A stretch of 50,014 nucleotides of DNA from a virus: the IMG/VR virus record IMGVR_UViG_3300031673_000079, positions 1 to 50,014 of that record; one strand, written 5' to 3'. The translations under genes and the position numbers were made by a program. The notes beneath the pieces are model-generated. The model was not told the DNA's origin. It worked only from the letters and a program-made list of their open reading frames with translations, and searched no databases. The stretch's first letter is position 1, and the number at the start of each line of letters is the position of its first letter. This document shows, in pieces, positions 7,943-13,332 of this stretch.

Positions 7943-7985
7943 GCGCTAGGCGGTCCTCGCGGCCGGTTCGACTCCGGCCTAGCGT
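7943..7985 (+). ncRNA. tRNA-like minihelix (acceptor plus T-arm only)
   Basis: GCGCTAG (7943-7949) pairs over seven bases with CTAGCGT (7979-7985, one G-U). GCCGG/CCGGC (7962-7966, 7974-7978) forms a five-pair T-stem with the canonical loop TTCGACT. Only 12 bases, with a possible 3-bp hairpin, replace the D and anticodon arms, so it cannot be an ordinary tRNA. It is either a tRNA mimic, a tRNA remnant, or a structured leader for the SSB gene 73 bases downstream. Confidence 0.45.
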
Positions 7986-8057
7986 CAATCGGCCAAGATC
8001 GGCATATAGGTACGTCGTGCCCGCCCGATCGGCCGTATGGTAAAGGAGAGTGGCAAC

Positions 8058-8402
8058 ATGAATGATTTAAACTCCGTTCTGCTCGAAGGTGTTCTGGTCG
8101 AGAACCCTAAAGCGTCAACATCGCCGGACGGCCAGGCGCGTTGCAATTTCATCGTCACCACGGTATGGGAGGATATGCGGCACGAGGGGAGAAAAAAGGA
8201 GCCTTTCCACTTCGGCGTAGTAGCATACGGCCAGCTCGGGCAAAAGTGCTTATATGATCTCAAAGCCGGGCGGGGCGTGCGGGTTGTCGGAAGGCTCAAG
8301 CGAGAGAGCTCGACCGATCCCGAGGGCGAGTATCACCCCGAGATTAAGATAGTCGCCGAACACGTGGAGTTTAGGCCATCGAAAAGCGAAAGAGGAGAAT
8401 AA
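8058..8402 (+). CDS. ssb: Single-stranded DNA-binding protein (OB fold)
   Basis: Binds ssDNA during replication and recombination. The 114-residue protein follows the SSB pattern: MNDLNSVLLEGVLVENP opening strand, ARCNFIVTT, EPFHFGVVAYGQLG, a VRVVGRLK strand, and the final EIKIVAEHVEF. The tail (PSKSERGE) lacks the DDDIPF tip of bacterial SSB, common in phage versions. ATG at 8058 has AAGGAGAG upstream; the in-frame ATG at 8037 lacks one. It is encoded away from the main replication module, in the early block. Confidence 0.88.
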   Translation: MNDLNSVLLEGVLVENPKASTSPDGQARCNFIVTTVWEDMRHEGRKKEPFHFGVVAYGQLGQKCLYDLKAGRGVRVVGRLKRESSTDPEGEYHPEIKIVAEHVEFRPSKSERGE

Positions 8403-8403
8403 T

Positions 8404-8487
8404 ATGACGAGGAAGGAACTTTCCGTTTATCGCGCCGCGCTCGCTAATCATGGTAGGACAGTGTTACTTCCGACACTCCATCCGTAA
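8404..8487 (+). CDS. Very small protein (27 residues)
   Basis: ATG two bases after the SSB stop with AGAGGAG upstream. Sequence begins MTRKELSVYRA, basic and helical. Short, so it could be a leader peptide or chance; the strong ribosome site supports translation. Confidence 0.35.
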   Translation: MTRKELSVYRAALANHGRTVLLPTLHP

Positions 8488-8561
8488 CATAGGCTAACAA
8501 TTATTAGACTAGTTTGTTGTGTAGCTTAGGACTATACTATCACTATTCATGGAGGGCCGAA

Positions 8562-8819
8562 ATGAAAACGTGCGAGGTTTACAATGGATGGAAAAATAAA
8601 GAGACATGGAACATCGCATTATGGTTGGAGAATGATGAAAATATGTATTATCGCATGGTCGCCTATGCGCGACGACATGCTCATCCTACGTATCGCGGGT
8701 TTATCGTACATACGGAATTGTACGGTCAACATACCCCTGACGGATATAGGTATGACTCAGCGCGGCTCGATTATAAGGCGCTAACCGAGTTGGTACGTGA
8801 ATCGAAACAGAACGGGTAG
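8562..8819 (+). CDS. Small protein of the NGWxNxETWNxALW family (DUF7249-like)
   Basis: 85 residues beginning MKTCEVYNGWKNKETWN. The NGW-K/T-N-x-ETWNxALW signature is shared by many small phage and plasmid proteins, often near anti-restriction genes; no biochemical role is established to my knowledge. ATG at 8562 has GGAGG upstream. Position in the early small-gene block fits a counter-defence role, which is inference. Confidence 0.65.
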   Translation: MKTCEVYNGWKNKETWNIALWLENDENMYYRMVAYARRHAHPTYRGFIVHTELYGQHTPDGYRYDSARLDYKALTELVRESKQNG

Positions 8820-8878
8820 GAAAAGACAAAGCAGAATAAAAATAGGTGCTCGATATCTTTTTATAAAGGAAGGCCGAT

Positions 8879-9184
8879 ATGAGAGACATTATTAATGTTC
8901 AAAAGGACGAGTATGGATATTCCGTATACTGGGGTGAGTATATTCGCCTTGAAGTAGGGAATGGACAGCGCGAGTATGCATATCATAGAGCGATCGAATT
9001 GAGAGCACTTTCAAAAGCGCTAACTACTCTTGCCGAACAGGGAATCGAATTAGATAACCGGTCAAAAGAGTATCTCCGACTCGAATCTAGCATTAAAACA
9101 TTAGGATACTATTATGGGGGGGAAAGAAAGAACGAGCAACTAATCGCCGATCGAGCGATTGAACTGTGGAAAACAGGACTTTGA
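8879..9184 (+). CDS. Unknown early protein (101 residues)
   Basis: Strong AAGGAAGG ribosome site. N-terminal beta-rich segment (1-35) then mostly helix to the end. No motif or family recognised. It is the last gene before the first solitary CRISPR repeat, whose promoter begins 22 bases after this stop. Confidence 0.6.
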   Translation: MRDIINVQKDEYGYSVYWGEYIRLEVGNGQREYAYHRAIELRALSKALTTLAEQGIELDNRSKEYLRLESSIKTLGYYYGGERKNEQLIADRAIELWKTGL

Positions 9185-9205
9185 TTCAGAGACGATATTT
9201 TGTGG

Positions 9206-9234
9206 TTCATACTGTCGTAGACCCGGTATATATT
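9206..9234 (+). promoter_or_regulatory. Predicted promoter for the first solitary CRISPR repeat
   Basis: TTCATA (9206-9211), 17 bases, TATATT (9229-9234). CCCGG/CCGGG arms (9222-9226, 9235-9239) flank the -10. A start near 9241 would give an RNA whose first element is the 9253-9267 hairpin followed by the CRISPR repeat. The -35 matches at four of six bases. Confidence 0.4.
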
Positions 9235-9249
9235 CCGGGAATGCCTTTC

Positions 9250-9303
9250 GGTGATATCTTCAGTATCTGCGGTCGCGCCCCGCGCGGGCGCGTGGATTGA
9301 AAC
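9250..9303 (+). CRISPR. Solitary CRISPR repeat 1 with conserved leader hairpin (Racr candidate)
   Basis: Bases 9272-9303 are a 32-bp type I-C-like CRISPR repeat: stem CGCGCCC (9274-9280) / GGGCGCG (9286-9292), five-base loop, and the typical TGGATTGAAAC 3' handle. No second repeat lies within spacer distance and no cas gene is present. A 22-base leader (9250-9271) shared with copy 3 holds hairpin GATAT-CTTCA-GTATC. Solitary repeats on phages are known to act as RNA anti-CRISPRs by occupying Cas proteins with a crRNA mimic. Processing by the host Cas5c (Cas5d) nuclease is expected from the family; activity here is inferred. Confidence 0.85.
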
Positions 9304-9361
9304 AAACTAAGAGCGTAGCATGAGACTAACTATAAAACGCCAAGAGCGGGGGGTGTAGGAC

Positions 9362-9673
9362 ATGAGTTTACCTATTCGTCGATGCTATATCAATGCTGGC
9401 AGATGGTCCGGCTATCTTTGTGACGGCGGCTTGATAGAACGCATGGACGTCTACGTTGCGCCTAGCGATAAATGGCGCGCGCTTTGTATCCGACGGACTA
9501 ATAATCTCGGCTACGAGCTAGAACGCATCCGCCTTACTGGCAATATGTGCGGAGCACAGAAAATGCCCGGTATCCAATGGCACCACAAAAACGGTAAAAC
9601 TCGATGGACGCTAGTAGATATTGATCTTGGCACTATGCGGGAGTATCCAATAGTGCGCATTGACGCTATCTGA
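9362..9673 (+). CDS. Unknown protein (103 residues) downstream of CRISPR repeat 1
   Basis: Starts 58 bases after the repeat with GGGGGG-TGT upstream. Mixed alpha/beta, with repeated Arg and Trp, Cys at 8, 19, 41, 62. No family recognised. Because it follows the repeat unit it is a natural candidate for a protein anti-CRISPR or partner, but nothing in its sequence shows this. Confidence 0.55.
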   Translation: MSLPIRRCYINAGRWSGYLCDGGLIERMDVYVAPSDKWRALCIRRTNNLGYELERIRLTGNMCGAQKMPGIQWHHKNGKTRWTLVDIDLGTMREYPIVRIDAI

Positions 9674-9697
9674 GCGCTAAAGTAGAAGGGGGACTAA

Positions 9698-9922
9698 ATG
9701 ACTGACGAAGCTAAAGCGAAGATTCGTGAGGCGCTAGAGAAGGGCCGAGATATAGCCAGTTGGCCTAAACCATTCGACGTAGCCCTAGCTCTGCTTGCCG
9801 CTGACGACAAGCCGATCGTATCGCGGGATATGGTATGGGAACTGTATAATGCTGATACGACCCACGAAGTTATCGCTGTATGCGAGCAATTTGGCGTTTC
9901 GGTCGAAAGGCCCGAAGACTAA
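9698..9922 (+). CDS. Small acidic helical protein, paralogue family member 1
   Basis: 74 residues beginning MTDEAKAKIREALEKG. Its KIREAL...ALALLAADDKP pattern recurs in the products at 14640-15203 and 15200-15364, so these three form a phage-specific family. Good AGAAGGGGG ribosome site. Function unknown. Confidence 0.6.
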   Translation: MTDEAKAKIREALEKGRDIASWPKPFDVALALLAADDKPIVSRDMVWELYNADTTHEVIAVCEQFGVSVERPED

Positions 9923-9928
9923 GCGTCT

Positions 9929-9966
9929 ACCCAGCACGGCTCGGGGGTCCAACTCCCCCACTGGGT
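9929..9966 (+). ncRNA. Second tRNA-like minihelix
   Basis: ACCCAG (9929-9934) pairs with CTGGGT (9961-9966); inside, GGGGG/CCCCC (9943-9947, 9955-9959) carries a seven-base loop TCCAACT that matches the T-loop pattern at six of seven positions. Only eight bases join the two stems. Downstream, CCCATC-GTAT-GATGGG (9970-9985) is an alternative hairpin. It lies between two genes and resembles the element at 7943 in plan but not sequence. Confidence 0.35.
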
Positions 9967-10014
9967 TTACCCATCGTATGATGGGGTGATTCTACTTTTT
10001 CTCGGAGGTCTCTT

Positions 10015-10305
10015 ATGCAGATCGTCAGAACGTACTCAGCGGGCGTCTTTGCTGTTTCGGCTATCGAGGACAGGCGAGAAACCCTCGCGGGCGTCCATGG
10101 CAAACTGCGCGATGCTCGCAGATTGTGGTACTGGGACGGCGCGGCGTCGCTCTCCGAACTTGCCCAGAGGGGCCCGAGCAAGCCTGGGTCCTGCAAATTT
10201 CCGGCGGCGGTAGACGGTATCGAGGTCGAGCAGATCGTCGAGGTACTGCCCGTGACCGACCAAGCCGCCGCCGTCATCAACGCGGTGCCTATCTGGACAG
10301 CATAA
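10015..10305 (+). CDS. DUF6948-like small phage protein
   Basis: 96 residues with the pattern RTYSAGVF...ARRLWYWDGAASLSELA...SKPGSCKFP, then a VEQIVEVLPVT strand and a final PIWTA. This order is typical of a widespread family of unknown function in phages and prophages (family number from memory). GGAGG lies six to ten bases before ATG. GC-rich. Confidence 0.75.
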   Translation: MQIVRTYSAGVFAVSAIEDRRETLAGVHGKLRDARRLWYWDGAASLSELAQRGPSKPGSCKFPAAVDGIEVEQIVEVLPVTDQAAAVINAVPIWTA

Positions 10306-10317
10306 CACCCTGACGAT

Positions 10318-10358
10318 GGCCCAGGGGACTGGGCCGAAACGCGGCTATGTAGCCGCGT
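10318..10358 (+). other. Two consecutive RNA hairpins before the glycine-rich gene array
   Basis: GGCCCAG-GGGA-CTGGGCC (10318-10335) and ACGCGGCTA-TG-TAGCCGCGT (10339-10358), both perfect. No T-run follows, so they are not classical terminators. They could be an attenuator, an RNase barrier or an operator pair for the array that starts at 10388. Confidence 0.5.
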
Positions 10359-10387
10359 CGGTGATCCAAAATAGAAGGGGGTAAACG

Positions 10388-10711
10388 ATGACAGAGACAG
10401 GCGACGGTTCCGGTTCCGGCAGGGACGACGGATGGGGCTGGGGCGACGGCTCGGGCTGGGGCTCGGGCTGGGGCGACGGCTCCGGTTCCGGCAGGGGCTA
10501 CGGCTCGGGCTGGGGCGACGGCTCCGGTTCCCTCAGGGGCTGGGGCGGCGGCTCGGGCGGCGGCTGGGGCTCGGGCGGCGGCTCGGGCTGGGGCGAAGGC
10601 GATGGCGATGGCTCCGGTTCCGGCTGGGGCGACGGCTCGGGCTGGGGCGAAGGCGAAGGCGAAGGCGAAGGCGACGGCTCGGGCGAAGGCTCGGGCGAAG
10701 GCAGGGAGTAG
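10388..10711 (+). CDS. Glycine-rich repeat protein 1 of 4
   Basis: 107 residues composed almost wholly of Gly alternating with Asp, Ser, Trp and Glu (GDGSGWGS style), from GGC codons alternating with GAC/TCG/TGG/GAA. GGGGG-TAAACG precedes ATG. No enzyme fold is possible; an intrinsically disordered acidic polymer is expected. Similar GxGxGx proteins occur in other phages with no known role. The long frames on the opposite strand are mirror images of this composition. Confidence 0.55.
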   Translation: MTETGDGSGSGRDDGWGWGDGSGWGSGWGDGSGSGRGYGSGWGDGSGSLRGWGGGSGGGWGSGGGSGWGEGDGDGSGSGWGDGSGWGEGEGEGEGDGSGEGSGEGRE

Positions 10712-10714
10712 ACG

Positions 10715-10987
10715 ATGGGTCGGATAGACGGCTGGGGCTACGGCGCCGGTTCCGGCAGGGGCGACGGCTGGGGCTGGGGCGACGGCTGGGGCTCGGGCTC
10801 GGGCTCGGGCGACGGCTGGGGCGGCGGCTCGGGCGAAGGCGAAGGCGAAGGCGACGGCTGGGGCTGGGGCGACGGCTGGGGCTGGGGCTCGGGCTGGGGC
10901 GGCGGCTCGGGCTCGGGCTCGGGCGGCGGCTCGGGCGAAGGCTCGGGCGAAGGCTCGGGCGAAGGCGAAGGCGACGGCTCGGGCTAA
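10715..10987 (+). CDS. Glycine-rich repeat protein 2 of 4
   Basis: 90 residues, same Gly-X alternation, starting MGRIDGWGYGAG. Three bases after the previous stop, with the sequence GAGTAGACG before its ATG. The MxxIDG opening recurs in copies 3 and 4, so the whole cassette including ribosome site and start has been duplicated. Confidence 0.5.
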   Translation: MGRIDGWGYGAGSGRGDGWGWGDGWGSGSGSGDGWGGGSGEGEGEGDGWGWGDGWGWGSGWGGGSGSGSGGGSGEGSGEGSGEGEGDGSG

Positions 10988-11014
10988 GGCTCGGGCGAAG
11001 GCAGGGGGTAGACG

Positions 11015-11167
11015 ATGGATCAGATAGACGGTAGGGGCGATGGCAGGGGCTACGGCGCCGGTTCCGGCTGGGGCGACGGCTCGGGCTGGGGCGCGGGCTC
11101 GGGCTGGGGCGACGGCTCGGGCGAAGGCTCGGGCGAAGGCGAAGGCGAAGGCGACGGCTCGGGCTAA
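11015..11167 (+). CDS. Glycine-rich repeat protein 3 of 4
   Basis: 50 residues starting MDQIDGRGDGRGYG. The ribosome site AGGGGGTAGACG is shared with copy 4. Shortened relative to copies 1 and 2. Unknown function. Confidence 0.45.
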   Translation: MDQIDGRGDGRGYGAGSGWGDGSGWGAGSGWGDGSGEGSGEGEGEGDGSG

Positions 11168-11194
11168 GGCTGGGGCGACGGAAGGGGGTAGACG

Positions 11195-11257
11195 ATGGAT
11201 CAGGTAGACGGCGGGGGCGACGGCTGGGGCAGGGGCGAAGGCGAAGGCGACGGCTAA
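11195..11257 (+). CDS. Glycine-rich repeat protein 4 of 4 (20 residues)
   Basis: Starts MDQVDGGGDGWG, same leader as copy 3, and stops after 20 residues. Probably a decayed copy of the array; kept because start and ribosome site are conserved. Confidence 0.3.
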   Translation: MDQVDGGGDGWGRGEGEGDG

Positions 11258-11328
11258 GGCTCGGGCGAAGGCGACGGCGACGGCGACGATGACAGAAGCC
11301 AGAGCGATTACGAGTGACGGTAAGACGG

Positions 11329-11360
11329 GTCGCGCCCCGCGCGGGCGCGTGGATTGAAAC
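11329..11360 (+). CRISPR. Solitary CRISPR repeat 2 (Racr candidate)
   Basis: The 32 bases are identical to 9272-9303 and 11926-11957. No leader hairpin of the copy 1/3 type precedes it; upstream is the end of the glycine-rich array. The first bases after it, AAAC, match those after copy 1. It lies 24 bases before the lysozyme gene, so the mRNA leader of that gene contains the repeat and would be cut if the host crRNA nuclease recognises it. Confidence 0.85.
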
Positions 11361-11384
11361 AAACAAACATAGGAAGGAAGTAAA

Positions 11385-11882
11385 ATGATTAAACTACTGT
11401 ATCTACTGCCAATGTGTTTTCTCGTATCGTTCGTTCCCTTATCGCACTTTCCTTATCATAGCAATCCTATATGGCGAGTAAATATAGTCGCCGATCATCC
11501 TCCCAGTATAATGGAAGAATGCCATATTGTTGAAGTAGTAAATCATATACCCGATCATCTTTTAGAGGCGCTAGTATTGAGGGAGTCATCAGGAAGCGCA
11601 AACGCTGTACACCACAATGGAGATGGATCGATTGATATAGGTCCGTGTCAATTCAATAATCGATTTATTAGAATGTATGCGGACCGATTCAATTATGGAA
11701 GACTTTTTGATCCTCGAAGTAATGAAGCGGTACATGTCGCAGGACGCGCGTTGAAGTCTCGTTATATTGAATTAGGAAGTTGGCGTAAAGCAGTAGCGTC
11801 GTGGAACCCTGGAGAAAAACACTACGCCGATCATGTTTATCAAGTTTATTATGCACTTATAGATGGAAGGAGTCAAATATAA
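11385..11882 (+). CDS. Secreted lysozyme/transglycosylase-like protein
   Basis: 165 residues. A hydrophobic N-terminal segment (about 3-25) acts as signal peptide or anchor. The SLT-like core follows: catalytic Glu in LRESSGSANAVH (about residue 68), then DGSIDIGPCQFN, and a later ARALKSRY helix and ASWNPGEK. It would cleave peptidoglycan glycan strands. It is encoded in the early unit, far from the other lysis genes, between two solitary CRISPR repeats. AGGAAGGAAG is a strong ribosome site. An entry or superinfection role is an alternative to lysis. Confidence 0.8.
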   Translation: MIKLLYLLPMCFLVSFVPLSHFPYHSNPIWRVNIVADHPPSIMEECHIVEVVNHIPDHLLEALVLRESSGSANAVHHNGDGSIDIGPCQFNNRFIRMYADRFNYGRLFDPRSNEAVHVAGRALKSRYIELGSWRKAVASWNPGEKHYADHVYQVYYALIDGRSQI

Positions 11883-11903
11883 TGATATGTCCTGTTTGTT
11901 GGA

Positions 11904-11957
11904 GGTGATATCTTCAATATCTGCGGTCGCGCCCCGCGCGGGCGCGTGGATTGAAAC
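11904..11957 (+). CRISPR. Solitary CRISPR repeat 3 with conserved leader hairpin (Racr candidate)
   Basis: Repeat 11926-11957 is identical to the other two copies. The leader 11904-11925 differs from that of copy 1 by one base, and that base keeps the hairpin paired (GATAT-CTTCA-ATATC; A-U here, G-U in copy 1). A TATAAT at 11878-11883 could be a -10, but no good -35 is seen. A separate strong promoter starts 45 bases after the repeat and belongs to the next gene. Confidence 0.85.
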
Positions 11958-12002
11958 GCCGAAAATTAAGTTTACTCTAAAAAGCTAAAATTGTAAGGAC
12001 AC

Positions 12003-12031
12003 TTGACAAAAAATGAAAATTATGGTACTAT
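12003..12031 (+). promoter_or_regulatory. Strong sigma70-like promoter
   Basis: Perfect TTGACA (12003-12008), 17-base spacer, TACTAT (12026-12031). Reads into the gene at 12088; the leader is about 50 bases. Confidence 0.8.
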
Positions 12032-12087
12032 ATATCTAATAACGACAGGCCGTATGGCCTTGCCGATTTGATTTTTGGAGGCGCTAC

Positions 12088-12654
12088 ATGGCAACTATCC
12101 AGCAGGTTCAGGCGAAAACGATCGAACTTATTGAGCAGTATGAGACGAATAATGGGGTTCTTGCCGATCTGAAACCAGAACAGGAGCAAGAGATTCGGAT
12201 TAAGCTCACTTTGCGAGCCAAGCAATTAGTGAAACAAGAAGAGCACGCGGCGCATGTCAAGACGCTTATTAATTTTGCTCAGGCATACGCGTCGTCCGAG
12301 ATTAACCCCGAAGTTTTGGTGGCCGTGGAGGCACTTACTACGAAGACTAAGGCGACGCGATCGGTAATTGTCAAAAATGGGCGTGTTACGCCGCGCGGTG
12401 TCATCGCCGATCTGTTTGTGAATATCGGCGATAAGGCTTCTGAAAGCGACATTTTCTCTAAGTTCCGCATGGGGCGAGGAGATATGAAGGCGGCTATCAA
12501 GGTGGCCTTGCAGAAGGCCGAGACTTCCGAACGAAAGTGGGTCGCCTTCGATCTCGATTCTGAAACGTATACTCTGCTCGAAGTTGGTCCTAATGCTCCT
12601 AATGGTTGGACGGGCTATATGCCCTTGGCTAAGGCTCCTGGCACGGCTTCATAA
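12088..12654 (+). CDS. Unknown early protein (188 residues), own promoter and terminator
   Basis: N-terminal half (1-90) is helical and charged (Gln/Glu/Lys-rich). The second half (about 95-165) has a VKNGRVTPRGVIADLF segment and FRMGRGDMKAAIKVAL, which look like a DNA-binding winged-helix, then a short beta end. It forms a monocistronic unit: consensus promoter, GGAGG ribosome site, intrinsic terminator just after the stop. High expression is expected. No family recognised; a host-takeover or nucleoid-binding protein is possible. Confidence 0.65.
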   Translation: MATIQQVQAKTIELIEQYETNNGVLADLKPEQEQEIRIKLTLRAKQLVKQEEHAAHVKTLINFAQAYASSEINPEVLVAVEALTTKTKATRSVIVKNGRVTPRGVIADLFVNIGDKASESDIFSKFRMGRGDMKAAIKVALQKAETSERKWVAFDLDSETYTLLEVGPNAPNGWTGYMPLAKAPGTAS

Positions 12655-12669
12655 ACCCTTTCCTTCCCT

Positions 12670-12704
12670 GCCCTTTTGGTTTCCTTGGCCGAAAGGGCTT
12701 TTTT
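12670..12704 (+). terminator. Intrinsic terminator
   Basis: Stem GCCCTTTTGG (12670-12679) / CCGAAAGGGC (12689-12698) followed by six T. Ends the 12088 gene before the next promoter. Confidence 0.9.
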
Positions 12705-12716
12705 ATACTTTTGGAC

Positions 12717-12745
12717 TTGACAATTACTGTATAAGGTTATATAAT
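12717..12745 (+). promoter_or_regulatory. Consensus sigma70 promoter for the replication unit
   Basis: Perfect TTGACA (12717-12722), 17-base spacer, perfect TATAAT (12740-12745). No strong terminator follows until 31032, so it probably drives much of the right-hand genes. Confidence 0.88.
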
Positions 12746-12761
12746 ACCTGAAGGAGGGAAA

Positions 12762-12884
12762 ATGAGTAAGCCGATCCGATTTCATTTTGTTGAAGTTATT
12801 CTTACTCTTTTTGGTTTGATCTTGATAGGACTAACTTTACTCATTTCGATGTATTCCTTGCTTGTCGCATTCATCAGACGATGA
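12762..12884 (+). CDS. Small membrane protein (40 residues)
   Basis: Begins MSKPIRFHFVEVIL; one membrane helix (about 9-35) with a basic end (FIRR). AAGGAGGG precedes the ATG. First product of the strong promoter at 12717. Could be an early inhibitor or membrane recruiter; unknown. Confidence 0.6.
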   Translation: MSKPIRFHFVEVILTLFGLILIGLTLLISMYSLLVAFIRR

Positions 12885-12905
12885 CTTAATTAAGGAGGAA
12901 AACAA

Positions 12906-13070
12906 ATGACCGTATCTGTTAAAGAAACCATGCAAGCGATCGAAGATGCTAAAGTAAATATTATTAAAAACTTTGACGAAGCTCTTGCACCTCTCGGAGT
13001 ACACGTATATGATTTCTCTCCGAATGAAACGTACATTATTTTAACATTGCGTTATAATAAAGAAAACTAG
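12906..13070 (+). CDS. Small unknown protein (54 residues)
   Basis: Begins MTVSVKETMQAIEDAK, helical first half, then beta-like VYDFSPNETYIILTLRY. AAGGAGG ribosome site. It lies 9 bases before the tRNA gene. No family recognised. Confidence 0.55.
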   Translation: MTVSVKETMQAIEDAKVNIIKNFDEALAPLGVHVYDFSPNETYIILTLRYNKEN

Positions 13071-13079
13071 AAATAAAAA

Positions 13080-13163
13080 GCCCACATGGCGAAATTGGCA
13101 GACGCAAGGGACTTAAAATCCTTTAGTTGTAAAACTGTGAGGGTTCAATTCCCTCTGTGGGCA
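13080..13163 (+). tRNA. tRNA-Leu (anticodon UAA)
   Basis: Acceptor GCCCACA (13080-13086) pairs with TGTGGGC (13156-13162). D-arm contains TTGGCAGA, anticodon loop CTTAAAA with TAA at 13114-13116, long variable arm as in class II leucine tRNAs, T-arm AGGG-TTCAATT-CCCT. No CCA is encoded. It is the only full tRNA in the genome and decodes UUA/UUG, codons favoured in the AT-rich genes. Confidence 0.93.
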
Positions 13164-13173
13164 AGGAGGAAGT

Positions 13174-13332
13174 ATGGAGCGCGTCATTATTCCGGGGTCA
13201 CTTGATAAGGAACATTCTTGTCCTATATCTCTACGTCTCACCTATAGACAAGCCGGACGTGGATTAGGTGATGCATACTTTATAATAAGGGAGAGTCACA
13301 AAAAATATAAGGAGAAAGAAAATGCCGAGTGA
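13174..13332 (+). CDS. Small unknown protein (52 residues)
   Basis: Starts 10 bases after the tRNA with AAGGAGGAAGT ahead of ATG, begins MERVIIPGSLDKEHSC. The C-terminus is Lys/Glu-rich. Overlaps the next gene by 11 bases. No family recognised. Confidence 0.5.
   Translation: MERVIIPGSLDKEHSCPISLRLTYRQAGRGLGDAYFIIRESHKKYKEKENAE

Noticed and set aside
7919-7985. A complete tRNA using an upstream 5' acceptor strand
   Set aside because: Only five of seven acceptor pairs form and no anticodon stem can be made; the local minihelix pairs better.
10289-11366. Long minus-strand frames of 357 and 277 codons opening with MFQSTRPRGAR and MFVSIHAPARGAT
   Set aside because: Their openings are translations of a CRISPR repeat, a well-known annotation artefact, and the rest is the Ala/Pro/Arg mirror of the glycine-rich genes.
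9272-11957. A true CRISPR array
   Set aside because: Repeats are 2,025 and 565 bases apart with genes between them; no spacer-length units and no cas genes.
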